DNA from: Planotetraspora sp. A-T 1434
GTDB lineage: Bacteria > Actinomycetota > Actinomycetes > Streptosporangiales > Streptosporangiaceae
Length of the DNA: 64,000 nt
Direction of reading: 5' to 3'
Assembly (NCBI RefSeq): GCF_025420585.1
Contig: NZ_JAOEGB010000027.1
Location: forward strand, 42,589-106,588
Of the stretch, positions 1 to 8,661 are shown one piece after another. The position numbers and the translations under genes were made by a program. The notes under the pieces are model-generated. The model saw only the letters and a list, made by a program, of their open reading frames with translations, made no database searches and had not been told where the DNA came from. The first letter of the stretch is position 1; each line of letters starts with the position of its first letter.

Positions 1-1671
1 CTCTTCCCGATACACCCCCGAAATGGTACGGATCTCCGCGGCGTGCCGTCCGAAGACCTTCTCCAGCGCGTCCGAGATCTCCCCGACCGTGGCCTTGGCG
101 CGGGCGGCGGCCACGGCCAGCTCCAGCAGGTTCTCGGTGCCCGCGGCCCCCTTGGTGAGCGCCTCCAGGGCCTCCGCCACGGCCGTGGCCGAGCGCTCCT
201 CGCGGAGCCTGCGGAGCTTGTCGAGCTGCTGGTTCCGCACGGCCGTGTTGTCGACCTTCAGCACCTCGATGGGCTCGTCGGCCTCGGGGCGATACTTGTT
301 GACCCCGATGACCGGCTGGCGGCCGGAGTCGATCCGGGCCTGGGTGCGGGCGGCGGCCTCCTCGATGCGGAGCTTGGGCAGCCCCTGGTCGATGGCCTTC
401 GCCATGCCCCCGGCCTGCTCGACCTCCTGGATGTGGTCCCATGCCTTGCGGGCCAGGTCGTGGGTGAGCCGCTCGACGTAGTAGGAGCCGCCCCACGGGT
501 CGATCTCCCGGCAGGTGCCGGACTCCTGCTGGAGGAGAAGCTGGGTGTTGCGGGCGATCCTGGCGGAGAAGTCGGTCGGCAGGGCGAGCGCCTCGTCGAG
601 CGCGTTGGTGTGCAGCGACTGGGTGTGCCCCTGGGTGGCGGCCATCGCCTCGACGCACGTCCGCACGACGTTGTTGAACACGTCGTGCGCGGTCAGCGAC
701 CACCCGGAGGTCTGGCTGTGCGTCCGGAGCGACAGCGACTTGGGGTTCTTCGCACCGAATCCCTCGACGATCCCGGCCCACAGCAGCCGGGCGGCGCGCA
801 GCTTGGCGACCTCCATGAAGAAGTTCATGCCGATGCACCAGAAGAACGACAGCCGCGGCGCGAACGCGTCGATGTCGAGCCCGGCCTTGACGCCCGCCCG
901 GAGATACTCGGCGCCGTCCGCGAGGGTGTAGGCCAGCTCCAGGTCACAGGTCGCCCCGGCCTCCTGGATGTGGTAGCCGGAGATCGAGATCGAGTTGAAC
1001 TTCGGCATCTTCCGCGAGGTGTAGTCGAAGATGTCGGAGATGATCCGCATCGACGGCCCCGGCGGGTAGATGTAGGTGTTGCGGACCATGAACTCCTTGA
1101 GGATGTCGTTCTGGATGGTCCCGGCCAGCTTGTCCGGGGCCACCCCCTGCTCCTCGGCCGCCACGATGTAGAGCGCCAGGATCGGCAGCACCGCGCCGTT
1201 CATGGTCATCGAGACGCTCATCCGGTCGAGGGGGATCCCGTCGAAGAGCTGCCGCATGTCGTAGATCGAGTCGATGGCCACACCGGCCATGCCGACGTCG
1301 CCCGCCACGCGCGGGTGGTCGGAGTCGTAGCCCCGGTGCGTCGCCAGGTCGAAGGCCACCGACAGGCCCTTCTGCCCGGCGGCGAGGTTGCGCCGGTAGA
1401 ACGCGTTCGACTCCTCGGCGGTCGAGAACCCGGCGTACTGGCGGATCGTCCAGGGCTGGGTGACGTACATCGTCGGGTACGGCCCGCGCAGGTAGGGCGC
1501 GATGCCGGGATACGTCTGGAGGGAGCCGAGCCCGTCGAGATCACCGGCCGTGTATAGAGGCTTGACCGCGATGCCCTCCGGCGTCTCCCACACCTCCCCG
1601 CCGGTCTCCGGTACGGCGTCGGCACCGGAACCGAGCTCAATTTCCGAAAAATCCGGAATCATCGGAATCAC
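1..1671 (-). CDS. mutB: Methylmalonyl-CoA mutase large subunit (partial)
   Basis: Catalytic subunit of adenosylcobalamin-dependent methylmalonyl-CoA mutase, which interconverts methylmalonyl-CoA and succinyl-CoA in propionate and odd-chain or branched catabolism. The 557 visible codons cover the TIM-barrel substrate domain: an N-terminal PDFSEIELG stretch, then [16 protein letters not shown] and [27 protein letters not shown] motifs, ending ISGVYREE at the window edge. The C-terminal B12-binding domain expected in a ~730-residue protein lies outside. I chose the GTG at 1671: GGGAG sits 7 nt upstream and the GTG overlaps the mutA stop as GTGA. An in-frame ATG at 1662 (MIPDFSE) is the alternative. 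It is translationally coupled to mutA and works as the MutA-MutB heterodimer. Confidence 0.96.
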   Translation of the reverse strand, partial: MIPMIPDFSEIELGSGADAVPETGGEVWETPEGIAVKPLYTAGDLDGLGSLQTYPGIAPYLRGPYPTMYVTQPWTIRQYAGFSTAEESNAFYRRNLAAGQKGLSVAFDLATHRGYDSDHPRVAGDVGMAGVAIDSIYDMRQLFDGIPLDRMSVSMTMNGAVLPILALYIVAAEEQGVAPDKLAGTIQNDILKEFMVRNTYIYPPGPSMRIISDIFDYTSRKMPKFNSISISGYHIQEAGATCDLELAYTLADGAEYLRAGVKAGLDIDAFAPRLSFFWCIGMNFFMEVAKLRAARLLWAGIVEGFGAKNPKSLSLRTHSQTSGWSLTAHDVFNNVVRTCVEAMAATQGHTQSLHTNALDEALALPTDFSARIARNTQLLLQQESGTCREIDPWGGSYYVERLTHDLARKAWDHIQEVEQAGGMAKAIDQGLPKLRIEEAAARTQARIDSGRQPVIGVNKYRPEADEPIEVLKVDNTAVRNQQLDKLRRLREERSATAVAEALEALTKGAAGTENLLELAVAAARAKATVGEISDALEKVFGRHAAEIRTISGVYREE

Positions 1672-3440
1672 CGGCTCACTCCCAGATCGTCGAAGGTCGT
1701 GCGCAGCACGTCGAGGGCATCGCATCCGGCGTACAACGTGGCATCCACCCCTTCATAGTCACCCTTACCGGCCAGCCAGATCTTGGTGGCCCCGGCCTCC
1801 CGGAGCGCCGCCGCGACGGCCGCCGCGTGCTCGCCGTACATCCGGTCGCTGGAGCACAGGCAGGCGACGGACGTGCCGGAGTCGCGGAAGGCCTCGGCCA
1901 GCGCGGCGGGGTCCGTCAGCGGCCCGCTGGTCACGGTGGCGATGCCGCCCGCGGCGAAGAGGTTGGCCGCGAACGTGGCGCGCGCGGTGTGAACGGCGAC
2001 GGGCCCGATCGTCGCCAGGAACACCGCCGGGCGCGGCTCGCGCGCGTCGGCGAGGTCGCGCAGCGCCTCGAACTCCTCGGCGTACCGCACGACCGGCAGC
2101 CCGCTCCGGGCGGCGCTCCGCGCGAGCCCCGGGCCGGGCCTGCGGCTCAGCGGCCGTTCCCCCAGATCGGGGAACTCGCTGACGCCGGTGATCGGGGCGC
2201 GGCGGTGGGCGACGTCGGCGGCCCTCCTCGCCCGGGTGTCCGCCAGCCGTTCGGGGACCAGCCGTTCCAGCGCCTCGGAGATCCCCCCGGCCCGCTCGAT
2301 CTCCTGGAACCACTCCCAGGCCTTCGCGGCGAGGTCGGCGGTGACCCTCTCGGCGTGCCAGGAGCCGCCCGCCGGGTCGGCCACCCGCGCGACGCCGGCC
2401 TCCTCCATGAGCAGGGACTGGGTGTTGCGGGCGATCCGCCTGGCGAACCCGTCCGGCAGGCCCAGGCAGGCGTCGAACGGCTGCACGGTCACGGCGTCGG
2501 CCCCGCCGACTCCCGCGCCGAAGCAGGCGAGGGTGGTGCGCAGCATGTTCACCCAGGGATCGCGCACCGTCATCATCGCGGACGACGTCACGGCATGCTG
2601 AAGCTGCCCGCGTGGGCCGCCGGCGACCTCGGCGACCCGCGCCCACATCCGCCGCGCGGCCCGGAGCTTGGCGATCGTCAGGAACTGGTCGGCCGTCGCG
2701 GCGTAGCGGAACTCCAGCTGCCCGAGCGCCTGCTCGACGGACAGCCCGCCGTCGGTCAGCGCGCGCAGGTAGGCCACCCCCGTGGCGATCGAGCAGCCCA
2801 GCTCCTCGGCGTCGCTCGCGCCCGCGTCGTGGTACGGCAGCGCGTCCACGGTTACGGCCCGCAGCCCGGGGTGTTCCTCGGCGCAGCGCCTGGCGAGCGA
2901 GACGGCCCCGCCCATGTCTCCGGCGGGGACGCCGGCCCGCGCGGCCAGGCCGATGGGGTCCGCGCCGAGGTTGCCGCCGGGGACCGCCACCCCGGAGACG
3001 AGCCCGAGGAAGGTCTCCGCGGCCTCCGCCGTACGGCTGCCCGCGTCGAGGACCACGGGGGCGAGGTCCAGGTAGACGCCCTCCAGCACATCCGGGAGCG
3101 ACCCCGGGTCGAGAGCGGTCAGGTCGAGCCACACCGACGTGGCGCCGTTCTCCAGGTCGGCGTGCACGGCCTCCCGGGTGACGTCGGGATCGGGGTCGGC
3201 GTGGCGCTGGCGCACGTCCCAGCCGCCCGAGGGGCCGGCCAGGCGTGGCGAGTCCGGGAGGTCCGAGGCGTCGTGGAGGGGGGCGATCGTCACGCCGTCG
3301 TAGGTCGTGGAGGACAGCGCCTCCTCGACCTCGGCGGATGACCCGTCGAACCCCGACTTGCGGAGCACCGCGAGCGCGAGCTCGCGCCACTGCTCCCGGA
3401 TGGAGGGCGGGTCGGCGATTCCAGTAGGCGGCACCGTCAT
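1668..3440 (-). CDS. mutA: Methylmalonyl-CoA mutase small subunit
   Basis: Small, non-catalytic subunit of methylmalonyl-CoA mutase, 590 residues. The mutase barrel is recognisable by [28 protein letters not shown], a [27 protein letters not shown] stretch shared with mutB, and a degenerate B12-type C-terminal domain (residues ~460-590) without the cobalamin-binding DxHxxG. This is the known arrangement for MutA. It is the first gene of the pair and its TGA overlaps the mutB GTG. The upstream side carries the intergenic repeat cluster. I looked for a cobalamin riboswitch upstream and saw none. Confidence 0.95.
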   Translation of the reverse strand: MTVPPTGIADPPSIREQWRELALAVLRKSGFDGSSAEVEEALSSTTYDGVTIAPLHDASDLPDSPRLAGPSGGWDVRQRHADPDPDVTREAVHADLENGATSVWLDLTALDPGSLPDVLEGVYLDLAPVVLDAGSRTAEAAETFLGLVSGVAVPGGNLGADPIGLAARAGVPAGDMGGAVSLARRCAEEHPGLRAVTVDALPYHDAGASDAEELGCSIATGVAYLRALTDGGLSVEQALGQLEFRYAATADQFLTIAKLRAARRMWARVAEVAGGPRGQLQHAVTSSAMMTVRDPWVNMLRTTLACFGAGVGGADAVTVQPFDACLGLPDGFARRIARNTQSLLMEEAGVARVADPAGGSWHAERVTADLAAKAWEWFQEIERAGGISEALERLVPERLADTRARRAADVAHRRAPITGVSEFPDLGERPLSRRPGPGLARSAARSGLPVVRYAEEFEALRDLADAREPRPAVFLATIGPVAVHTARATFAANLFAAGGIATVTSGPLTDPAALAEAFRDSGTSVACLCSSDRMYGEHAAAVAAALREAGATKIWLAGKGDYEGVDATLYAGCDALDVLRTTFDDLGVSR

Positions 3441-3826
3441 GCACCGGATGCTAAGCTGCCGCCCCCGGCTGCGACGCCCCGGGGGTACGCCTCGCGTGTC
3501 GCCGACCCGGAGCCCCTTCTAAAAGGGGTGTGATCATGCACGAATTCCCCGGCATGCCGTACGAGCTGGACCCACCCCGGTCGTGATCATGCACGAATTC
3601 CCGGGCATGCCCATGAAGTGGAAGGACTCCGGTCGTGATCATGCAGTGGTGCGTCGCTGCATGATCACGACAACGAAACGAGCAGCTCGGCCATGCCGTC
3701 GAGGAATTCACGCATGATCACAAACCGGAGAATCGCAGGCGGACGGCCGGCGAAGGAACCTGTGCATGATCACGCTGGTGGGGAGGCGCGGGCGCGGGCT
3801 TATGGCTTGGGCATGCGGCTTGCGGC
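3441..3826. repeat. Gene-free stretch with six GTGATCATGCA repeats
   Basis: This 386-bp gap between two minus-strand genes contains no convincing gene. It holds six copies of a unit built on TGATCATGCA: plus-strand cores at 3531-3540, 3584-3593 and 3636-3645, and minus-strand cores at 3658-3667, 3711-3720 (one mismatch) and 3763-3772. Most copies continue into a partly conserved tail (about CGAATTCCCCGGCATG). The third and fourth copies face each other and make a perfect 14-bp inverted repeat. The same unit recurs at 28.5 and 44.3 kb. Short ORFs here read through the repeats and are not credible genes. Confidence 0.85.
3633..3670. repeat. Perfect inverted repeat formed by two repeat units
   Basis: Arms TCGTGATCATGCAG (3633-3646) and CTGCATGATCACGA (3657-3670) are perfectly complementary over 14 bp around a 10-nt spacer. 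The arms are two head-to-head copies of the dispersed GTGATCATGCA unit. It could fold as a strong hairpin in RNA from either strand, for example as a stabiliser 3' of the amidase gene region, or it could be a protein-binding palindrome. Confidence 0.85.
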
Positions 3827-4600
3827 TTACGGCTTGGCTGCGAAGGTGGCGTCCCAGGTCTGCTTGCCCACGATCCCGTCGGGGTCGAGGTGCCTGTCCT
3901 TCTGGAACTTGACACAGACGGCCTTGGAAGCGGGACCGTACGCGCCGTCCGCCTCGATGTCGTAGCCGAGCTTCTTCACCTGCTCCTGCCACGCGCGGAC
4001 GTCGTCGCCGTGGAGAACCGGGGGATACTTCAGCAGGCGGCCCGGCCACTTGTGCTCGGGCTCCGGCGGCGGCGTGGGGTTCCCGCCGCCCCCGGGGCGT
4101 GGCGCGCCCTTCTTCACCCAGGAGTAGAGGGCGTCGCCGGGGCAGTCGGTGGAGTACCCGTCCCGGTGGCCCTTGATCTCGGTGCCCGCGCCTCCGTGGG
4201 CCCGCAGGTAGTCCACCGCGTCGAGGATGGCATGGAGGATGCCGTCGGTCGGCTGGACCAGCCCGGAGTTCCCGACCAGCCCGAGAACGGCGTAGTGGCC
4301 GGAGTTCAGCCCCGCGCCGTTGGCGGCCGGGACGTGCCCGGGGCCGCGCCCCACGAACACCTTCCGATGCGGGCAGGCCACCATCGAGTAGCCGATGTCG
4401 ATCCAGCCGTTGCCGTCCATGTGGAAGTTCTGGATGGACTTGACCATGGCGACACACTTGGCGTGGTCGTCGACGATCTTCGGGTCCACCCGGCCGCCGG
4501 TGTAGTGGACCTTGACGCCCTTGGTGGAGGAGAGCGGTGAGTACGCGCCCTTCGGGGCGCGCGCGCCCCAGTCGGCGCGGGTCACGAGATCGATGGCCAC
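3827..4600 (-). CDS. Peptidoglycan-recognition amidase with peptidoglycan-binding domain
   Basis: Predicted N-acetylmuramoyl-L-alanine amidase of the PGRP/amidase_2 family, 257 residues. Zinc ligands are visible as H32 in VHYTGG and as the His and Cys of GHRDGYSTDCPG (about H145 and C154). A proline-rich linker (GGGGNPTPPPEPEH) leads to a C-terminal peptidoglycan-binding domain (residues ~190-255, LGYDIEADGAYGPASKAVCVKFQ). There is no signal peptide, so export by a non-Sec route or release by lysis is implied, as for phage-like endolysins. The GTG start at 4600 has GGAG about 7 nt upstream. It is divergent from the AAA ATPase gene. Confidence 0.88.
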   Translation of the reverse strand: MAIDLVTRADWGARAPKGAYSPLSSTKGVKVHYTGGRVDPKIVDDHAKCVAMVKSIQNFHMDGNGWIDIGYSMVACPHRKVFVGRGPGHVPAANGAGLNSGHYAVLGLVGNSGLVQPTDGILHAILDAVDYLRAHGGAGTEIKGHRDGYSTDCPGDALYSWVKKGAPRPGGGGNPTPPPEPEHKWPGRLLKYPPVLHGDDVRAWQEQVKKLGYDIEADGAYGPASKAVCVKFQKDRHLDPDGIVGKQTWDATFAAKP

Positions 4601-4758
4601 AGAGTTCTCCGAGGGGAAACGGCAGGACAGTTGAGCGTAATGGGCAATGGTTCAACCGGTATGCCCTTTTACCCAGATCGGTCCCCATAAACAATCGCGA
4701 GAGCCGCGCTAGCCGATAAATCCATCGACAGCGGGCTGTGACGTGGGATCATCGACAT

Positions 4759-5868
4759 ATGTCCGTGGTTAAGGAGGTCCACTTCTCTTCCAGCCCCGAG
4801 CCGCTCCCCATGAGGGTGTGGCTCGACGACGGCGACAGCCCGGCCGACGTGATCGACGCCCTGGCACTGTCGCCCTTCGCGACCGGCGCGCAGCCCTGGT
4901 CGCGCACCACCAACCTCGACCGCGTCCGCGCCGACGCCGACATGACCGCCGAGGGCGGGCGGCTGCTCCGGGTCGCCCAGCACACGGACGGCCACGAGTC
5001 CCGCCTCATCTCCGGCGACGGGTGGACGCTGCGGATCGTCCGCTACAGCAACCGGTCCGCGACCGTCACCGCGACCGCCGTCACCGAGGAACTCGCCGGC
5101 GCCGTCCTCGCGGAGGCCGTCCGCGGAGCCGAGGAGCCGGCCAGCGGCAACGACCACGTCGGCATGGGCTTCTGGTGGATGTCCGGCAGAGGCCCTCGCC
5201 GCTCCGAGAAGCCGATCACGACGTCTCCGTGGGAGAAGGTCAGGCGGAACTACTCCAGGGCCGCGGCGTCCCGGCTCGACGCCCTCATGACCACCACCCC
5301 GGACGACGTGACCGGGCGGCTGCTCCTCCTGCACGGCCCGCCGGGCACCGGCAAGACGACGCTGCTCCGCACGATCGCGCGGGAGTGGGCGTCCTGGTGC
5401 CAGGTCGACTGCGTGCTGGACCCGGAGCTGCTCTTCAACCAGTCGGGCTACCTGATGGACGTGGCGGTCGGCTCCGACTCCCCCGACGACGACACGAACC
5501 GGTGGCGGCTGCTCGTCCTGGAGGACTGCGACGAGCTGATCCGCGCCGAGGCCAAGCAGTCGACCGGGCAGGGCCTGTCACGGCTGCTCAACCTGACCGA
5601 CGGCCTGCTGGGCCAGGGCCGGGACGTGCTCGTCGCGATCACGACCAACGAGGACGTCAACCGGCTGCACCCCGCGGTCGTACGGCCCGGCCGCTGCCTG
5701 GCCCAGATCGAGGTCGGCCGCCTCGACGCCGGCCAGGCCGCCGAGTGGCTGGGCAGGCCGGCGGGCGTCGAGCCCGGCGGCGCCACGCTGGCCGAGCTGT
5801 TCGCCCTGCGGGACGGTCACACGGCCCCCCGTCCCGACCCCCTTCCCGAAACCGGCCTCTACCTGTAG
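4759..5868 (+). CDS. AAA-family ATPase with DUF5925-like N-terminal domain
   Basis: 369-residue protein with a single C-terminal AAA module: Walker A GPPGTGKT at 193-200 and Walker B LVLEDCDE around 252-259, followed by a sensor-like ITTNED and an arginine-rich VVRPGRCL segment. The N-terminal ~170 residues match the actinobacterial DUF5925 arrangement, of unknown role. ATG 4759 was chosen; a GTG at 4738 is in frame. A perfect AAGGAGGT occurs inside the gene at 4771-4778 with no start codon at a usable distance. It stands alone between a divergent amidase and a convergent chitinase, so context gives no function. Confidence 0.85.
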   Translation: MSVVKEVHFSSSPEPLPMRVWLDDGDSPADVIDALALSPFATGAQPWSRTTNLDRVRADADMTAEGGRLLRVAQHTDGHESRLISGDGWTLRIVRYSNRSATVTATAVTEELAGAVLAEAVRGAEEPASGNDHVGMGFWWMSGRGPRRSEKPITTSPWEKVRRNYSRAAASRLDALMTTTPDDVTGRLLLLHGPPGTGKTTLLRTIAREWASWCQVDCVLDPELLFNQSGYLMDVAVGSDSPDDDTNRWRLLVLEDCDELIRAEAKQSTGQGLSRLLNLTDGLLGQGRDVLVAITTNEDVNRLHPAVVRPGRCLAQIEVGRLDAGQAAEWLGRPAGVEPGGATLAELFALRDGHTAPRPDPLPETGLYL

Positions 5869-5917
5869 CGGGAGCCGACCCCCGGCGTGGCGTGATCGCC
5901 GGGGGCCGGCCCCGTGC

Positions 5918-8476
5918 TCACTTCAGCGCGGTGTCCAGGGCGGTGGTCAGGGCGCCGGTGTCTCCGGACATCTCCCAGATCATCGCCCCGAGGAGGTTCT
6001 TGCTCCGCAGCCAGGCGGCCTTCTTGCCGATCGACCAGGTGTCGTCGAAGGTCCACCACTGCCCGCCGTTCCCGGTGAAGCAGTAGGTGGCGACCGCCTG
6101 CTCGTCATGCCGCACGGTGCAGCCCGGCACGCTCGCCACCAGGTTGCCGTATCCGCGGGTCCCGGCCTCCTCCTGGAACTGGCCGGGGGCCGCGCCGGTG
6201 GCCGCCTGCCACTCGCCGGACTTGCCACCGTCGGTGACGCCCTGCCAGCCGCGGCCGTAGTAGGCGAGGCCGATGGTCAGCTTGCGCGGCTTGACCCCGG
6301 CCTGCAGGTAGGCGTTGACCGCGTTCTCCACGCTGAAGTTGAAGCCGTACGGATCGTCCGCGTCGGCGTACAGGTTGCCCTGGTGGCCGGTGCGGTTCGG
6401 CTCCCACGAGTTGTCGCTGCCCGCGCCGTGGAAGTCGTAGCCCTGGATGTTGAAGATGTCCAGCGACTTGGCGACCTCGGCCAAGTCCCAGCCGGCGGCG
6501 ATCTTCGCCGGGTCGGCCGGGGTGAACGCGGTGAGCTGGTAGCGCTTGCCCGTCGTCTTGGTGAGCTCGTCGAGCTGCCTGCGGAACTCGGCGATCAGCA
6601 GCGTGTTGTTCGCCTTGTCCGCGGCGCTGACGTGGTTTCCGGCGTGGCCCTCCGCGCCGGGCCACTCCCAGTCGAGGTCGATGCCGTCGAAGATCCCGGC
6701 GGCGCTGCCCGGGCCGCCCGCGCCGTTGTAGACCGGCAGGTTGCCCTTTATGTAGGTGTCGATGCACGAGCTGACGAACTTCTTCCGCGCGGCGTCGGTG
6801 GCGGCCACGTCGGAGAAGTACTTGGAGTAGGTCCAGCCGCCGATCGAGATCAGCACCTTGAGGTTCGGGTATTTGGCCTTGAGCTTCTTGAGCTGGTTGA
6901 AGTTGCCGCGCAGCTTCTCCCAGCCCGTGTCCGCGACGCCGTCCACCGACTGCGCCGCGCTGAACGGCCTGCCGTAGTCGGCGTCGGCGTCGCCCGCGCC
7001 GTCGCCCTGGCTCGGGTCCTGCGGGTTCTGCGTGGTGCCCCTGGTGACGCCCTGCAGGCAGGTGAGGGTGGCCGCGTCGATGTTGCCGAACGCGTAGTTG
7101 ATGTGGGTCAGCTTGGCGGCGGCGCCCGACGTGTCGAGGTTGCGCACGAAGTACTGCCGGCCGTAGATGCCCCACTGGACGAAGTAGCCGACCCGGGCGT
7201 AGCCGGTCTCGACGATGTCGGCGGTGGTCACCTTGAGCGCGGCGCTCGGCGCGGACAGGTTGTCGTACAGGTCGCGGGCCTTGACGGTGAACGTGTACTC
7301 GGCGGACGGCGACAGCCCCGAAACGGTGGCCGTCGTGCCGGTGACCGTCGCCGCGACGGCCGAGCCGGCGTACACGTCGTAGTTGGCGACGCCCGTGTTG
7401 TCGGTGGACGCGTTCCACGCGAGCGTCACGCCGCCCGAGGTCGTCGCGGTGCTGCGGAGGCCGCCGGGCGCTGAGGGCGCCTGCGTGTCGTCGGCCGGGT
7501 TGTTGGTCTTCACCTTGAGCGCGGCGCCGGCGGCCGACGGGGTCCCCTTGCGGTCCTTGGCCTTCACGGTGAAGGTGTACTCGGTGTTCGGCGACAGGCC
7601 CGTGACCGTGGCGCTCGTCCCCGTCACCGAGGCGGCCACCGAGGAGCCGTTGTAGACGTCGTAGCCGGTGACCGGAAGGCTGCCGGGCGTCGAGGCGTCC
7701 CAGGTCAGCGACACGGTCTTGGTGGTCTTGACCGGGGACCGCAGGTTGCCCGGGGCCGCGGGCGGCGTGTCCGGCGATCCGTCGCAGTTCACGTCGTTGA
7801 TCCGGCAGCTCGTGGGCTCCGCGCCGGACGCGCTGACGGTGAACGACGGGCTGTACGGCTCGGTGGACGAGTTCGCCGCCACGGTGGTGTTGTAGTAGAC
7901 CGGGCTCAGGGTGACCGTCCGGCCGCTCTGGCTCAGCGTGCCGTTCTGGGCGTTGCTCGCGGTGACGCCGGCGGGCAGGTCGAACACGACGGACCAGCCG
8001 CTGAGCGCGGTGGCGGTGTTGTTGCTGATCACGAACTTGCCGGTCGTCCCGCTGACGGTGTAGGTCGCGGTGAGCGGCGGGGGCGGGGGCGGCGGGCCGC
8101 CGCTGCCGTCGCAGTTGGCGCCGTTGATCGTGCAGTTCGCGGGCTGTACGGCGGAGCTGAGCGTGAACGTGGGGCTGTACGGCTCGGTGTCCCTGCCCGC
8201 CTGGACCGTGTTGATGTAGTAGGCCGGGGTGAGCGTCGCCCGCGTGCCGCTCCGGGTCACGGTGGCGTTCTGGACGTTGCCGACGGTGACACCGGACGGC
8301 AGGTCGAACGTGATCGACCAGCCCGTGACGGCGGTGGTGCCGGGGTTGCTCACCACATACTTGCCGGTGGTGCCCGACAGGCTGAAGGTCGCGATCAGGC
8401 GCCCGGCGGCGTGCGCGGGGGTGGCCAAGGCCACGGCCATCATGATCGGAAGCAAGAGAATGACAACTCTTCGCAC
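5918..8476 (-). CDS. Secreted GH18 chitinase with two CBM2-like and two FN3 domains
   Basis: Extracellular chitinase, 852 residues. A Sec signal peptide (residues 1-23, ending PAHA) is followed by two cellulose/chitin-binding modules of CBM2 type (~24-125 and ~134-232) separated by a polyproline linker, two fibronectin type III domains (~240-325 and ~333-418), and a GH18 barrel (~425-852). The GH18 signature DGIDLDWEWPG lies near 596-606, with the catalytic acid Glu in DxxDxDxE. The start is GTG 8476 (MRRVVILLLP), preceded by GAAAGG 8 nt upstream. Longer upstream readings lack a start that fits the signal peptide. A palindrome in the leader may be the regulatory site. Confidence 0.93.
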   Translation of the reverse strand: MRRVVILLLPIMMAVALATPAHAAGRLIATFSLSGTTGKYVVSNPGTTAVTGWSITFDLPSGVTVGNVQNATVTRSGTRATLTPAYYINTVQAGRDTEPYSPTFTLSSAVQPANCTINGANCDGSGGPPPPPPPLTATYTVSGTTGKFVISNNTATALSGWSVVFDLPAGVTASNAQNGTLSQSGRTVTLSPVYYNTTVAANSSTEPYSPSFTVSASGAEPTSCRINDVNCDGSPDTPPAAPGNLRSPVKTTKTVSLTWDASTPGSLPVTGYDVYNGSSVAASVTGTSATVTGLSPNTEYTFTVKAKDRKGTPSAAGAALKVKTNNPADDTQAPSAPGGLRSTATTSGGVTLAWNASTDNTGVANYDVYAGSAVAATVTGTTATVSGLSPSAEYTFTVKARDLYDNLSAPSAALKVTTADIVETGYARVGYFVQWGIYGRQYFVRNLDTSGAAAKLTHINYAFGNIDAATLTCLQGVTRGTTQNPQDPSQGDGAGDADADYGRPFSAAQSVDGVADTGWEKLRGNFNQLKKLKAKYPNLKVLISIGGWTYSKYFSDVAATDAARKKFVSSCIDTYIKGNLPVYNGAGGPGSAAGIFDGIDLDWEWPGAEGHAGNHVSAADKANNTLLIAEFRRQLDELTKTTGKRYQLTAFTPADPAKIAAGWDLAEVAKSLDIFNIQGYDFHGAGSDNSWEPNRTGHQGNLYADADDPYGFNFSVENAVNAYLQAGVKPRKLTIGLAYYGRGWQGVTDGGKSGEWQAATGAAPGQFQEEAGTRGYGNLVASVPGCTVRHDEQAVATYCFTGNGGQWWTFDDTWSIGKKAAWLRSKNLLGAMIWEMSGDTGALTTALDTALK

Positions 8477-8492
8477 GTCACGGGCCTTTCTT

Positions 8493-8509
8493 TTAGGAAG
8501 GTTTCCTAA
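8493..8509. promoter_or_regulatory. Palindrome in the chitinase leader
   Basis: TTAGGAA (8493-8499) and TTCCTAA (8503-8509) form a perfect 7-bp inverted repeat around GGT, only 17-33 nt upstream of the chitinase GTG and overlapping the RBS neighbourhood. Position and symmetry suggest a repressor operator for the chitinase. It does not match the DasR (dre) consensus, so the regulator is unknown. Confidence 0.6.
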
Positions 8510-8661
8510 GAATTGCCCGGATCGTAAGTCCGGCTCACGAAACCGGCAAGGCCCAAACCCCGGGGAGAGCGCGGCCCGGCGTGACCTACGATGGGCGGTG
8601 GACCAACGGGTGGAATGACGGGGCCGGGCACGCCCTGCCACATGGCTCCGGGGGGAAACCA

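Noticed and set aside
3441..3530. Cobalamin riboswitch upstream of mutA
   Set aside because: No B12-box-like sequence or long structured leader was found.
4771..4778. Perfect AAGGAGGT as a ribosome binding site
   Set aside because: It lies inside the AAA ATPase gene and no start codon follows within 5-12 nt.
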